A stretch of 5,651 bases of DNA from an uncultured Lachnospiraceae bacterium (GTDB taxonomy: Bacteria > Bacillota > Clostridia > Lachnospirales > Lachnospiraceae). The notes beneath the pieces are model-generated. The model was not told the DNA's origin and made no database searches. It saw only the letters and a program-made list of their open reading frames with translations. Below are positions 4,885 through 5,651 of this stretch, one piece after another; position 1 is the stretch's first letter, and the number at the start of each line of letters is the position of its first letter. Both the position numbers and the translations under genes were made by a program. The DNA lies in NCBI GenBank assembly GCA_947068385.1, contig CAMTBF010000261.1, positions 1 through 5,651 of the forward strand, in the 5' to 3' direction.

Positions 4885-5651
4885 TTACTTCTCGGCCTTT
4901 CTGCGGGTGGCGAAGAACAGGCCTGCCGCGACAATCATGATGGCACAGCCGCCAATTGTGAAGATGGTGGTGCCGATGCCGCCAGTGGAGGGAAGCTGGG
5001 CCAGTTTGGTGTTCTTGATCTCATGGGTATCGGAGACGTCGGACCAGTTATTGTCATGGCCAGGTGTGCAGTCGATATTTGTAATCTTTTCAGGCCCATC
5101 ATAAGTCGCTGTGTAGGTGGAGGTTTCCTTGTTGTCTACTTTAATTACATAGCTCTTCAAGGTTCCGTCAGCGTTATATTCTGCTGTAATATCTACCGGA
5201 ATCTGGGCATCGTTCAGAGAGTAGCCATCCGGAGCCTTGGTCTCCTGCAAGGTATAGGTGCCTGCATCAAGACCTGTAAAGGACAGATAACCATTAGCAT
5301 CAGAAATGGTTGTATAAGTCTTTCCATCCGCTCTTGTCAGAGTGAACTCTGCTCCGGGAAGTCGTTTGGGTTTTTCTACGATTGTTCCATTGCCTAAATC
5401 AACTTTCTCGATTTCACCGGTCTTCAGCAATTCTTCTGTAAACTTGTTCCATGTTTCACTTCCCTGTCCATACAGATTCGCATCAATGCCAAAGGTGTAG
5501 GTGTAGGTGTTGTCTTTGATTTCGTTCGTATTGCCACTGGGATCATTGGTGTAAATCAATGATGCTGTATTGGTGTTGGGATTGAAGTTGAATCCACCCA
5601 CAAAGTTACCATCATCATCTCTTTCATCCAACACTGCATTATAAGTTACAA
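4885..5651 (-). CDS. LPXTG-anchored backbone-type pilin, C-terminal part (5' end outside window)
   Basis: This is a surface pilin subunit that sortases would link covalently into a fibre and the cell wall. The frame is open to the window edge, so the start, signal peptide, D1 domain and any YPKN-type pilin lysine lie outside; 254 codons are visible. Numbering from the first full codon, residues about 1-55 (VTYNAVLDE, then SLIYTNDP and TYTFGID) resemble the fimbrial isopeptide-forming D2 domain. Residues about 80-175 form a CnaB/SpaA domain: RLPGAEFTL, the E-box YTLQETKAPDGY, and a last strand ending VDN. K82, E136 and N173 are candidates for the internal Lys-Asn isopeptide bond and its catalytic Glu. 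The sorting signal is LPSTG (219-223), followed by a hydrophobic helix and the basic tail RRKAEK; stop TAA is at 4885-4887. The gene is visibly A+T-richer than its neighbours. The two class C sortases just downstream are its likely assembly enzymes. The family call is firm; the role as major subunit is inferred. Confidence 0.93.
   Translation of the reverse strand, partial: VTYNAVLDERDDDGNFVGGFNFNPNTNTASLIYTNDPSGNTNEIKDNTYTYTFGIDANLYGQGSETWNKFTEELLKTGEIEKVDLGNGTIVEKPKRLPGAEFTLTRADGKTYTTISDANGYLSFTGLDAGTYTLQETKAPDGYSLNDAQIPVDITAEYNADGTLKSYVIKVDNKETSTYTATYDGPEKITNIDCTPGHDNNWSDVSDTHEIKNTKLAQLPSTGGIGTTIFTIGGCAIMIVAAGLFFATRRKAEK
4981..4995 (-). other. LPSTG sortase recognition motif of the pilin
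   Basis: These five codons encode LPSTG, followed by Gly, about 20 hydrophobic residues and RRKAEK. This is the standard cell-wall sorting signal layout. Sortases of this type cleave between Thr and Gly. Confidence 0.95.

Noticed and set aside
4816..5397. A 193-codon plus-strand frame antisense to the pilin
   Set aside because: The pilin on the minus strand has clear D2, CnaB and LPSTG features; the antisense product shows no family resemblance or ribosome site.

Overview
The window looks like a piece of a surface-fibre operon from a Gram-positive bacterium, most likely a gut-type member of the Clostridia (Lachnospiraceae or Oscillospiraceae style). The reasons are an LPSTG cell-wall sorting signal, two class C (pilus) sortases, TasA/camelysin-like proteins with SipW-dependent-type signal peptides, and strong AGGAGG ribosome sites. 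The taxon is inferred from the style of the genes and not proven. All seven genes I support are on the minus strand, so the operon reads from the right edge to the left. Both outermost genes are cut by the window edges.

In transcription order: (1) 4885-5651, the C-terminal part of an LPXTG backbone-type pilin with a fimbrial D2 domain, a CnaB/SpaA domain and an LPSTG anchor. (2) 4717-4884, the only real intergenic gap, holding two hairpins and a perfect TATAAT. (3) 3685-4716 and (4) 2760-3704, two paralogous class C sortases overlapping by 20 nt. (5) 1577-2803, a secreted pilin-like protein with an N-terminal pilin-type domain and one later Cna-like domain but no sorting signal; its start overlaps the second sortase by 44 nt. 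(6) 1004-1564 and (7) 199-1011, two SipW-type signal-peptide proteins of the TasA/camelysin-like group. (8) 1-184, the N-terminus of another secreted protein.

From the first sortase onward the genes overlap or are separated by 12-14 nt. Several stop codons lie inside or beside the next gene's Shine-Dalgarno site, so genes 3-8 are probably one translationally coupled unit. The pilin gene is clearly richer in A+T than the rest and is separated by the hairpin-containing gap.

Functionally, the right half is a sortase-assembled pilus cassette (substrate plus polymerases). The left half resembles the precursors of TasA-like fibres. Having both in one tight operon suggests a composite surface structure, or two fibre types made together. 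This joint function is inference. No SipW-like signal peptidase is visible in the window. The most unusual sequence detail is an 18-bp tandem repeat at 2718-2789 that encodes both the end of the second sortase and the long N-terminal signal-peptide region of the next protein, in two different frames.
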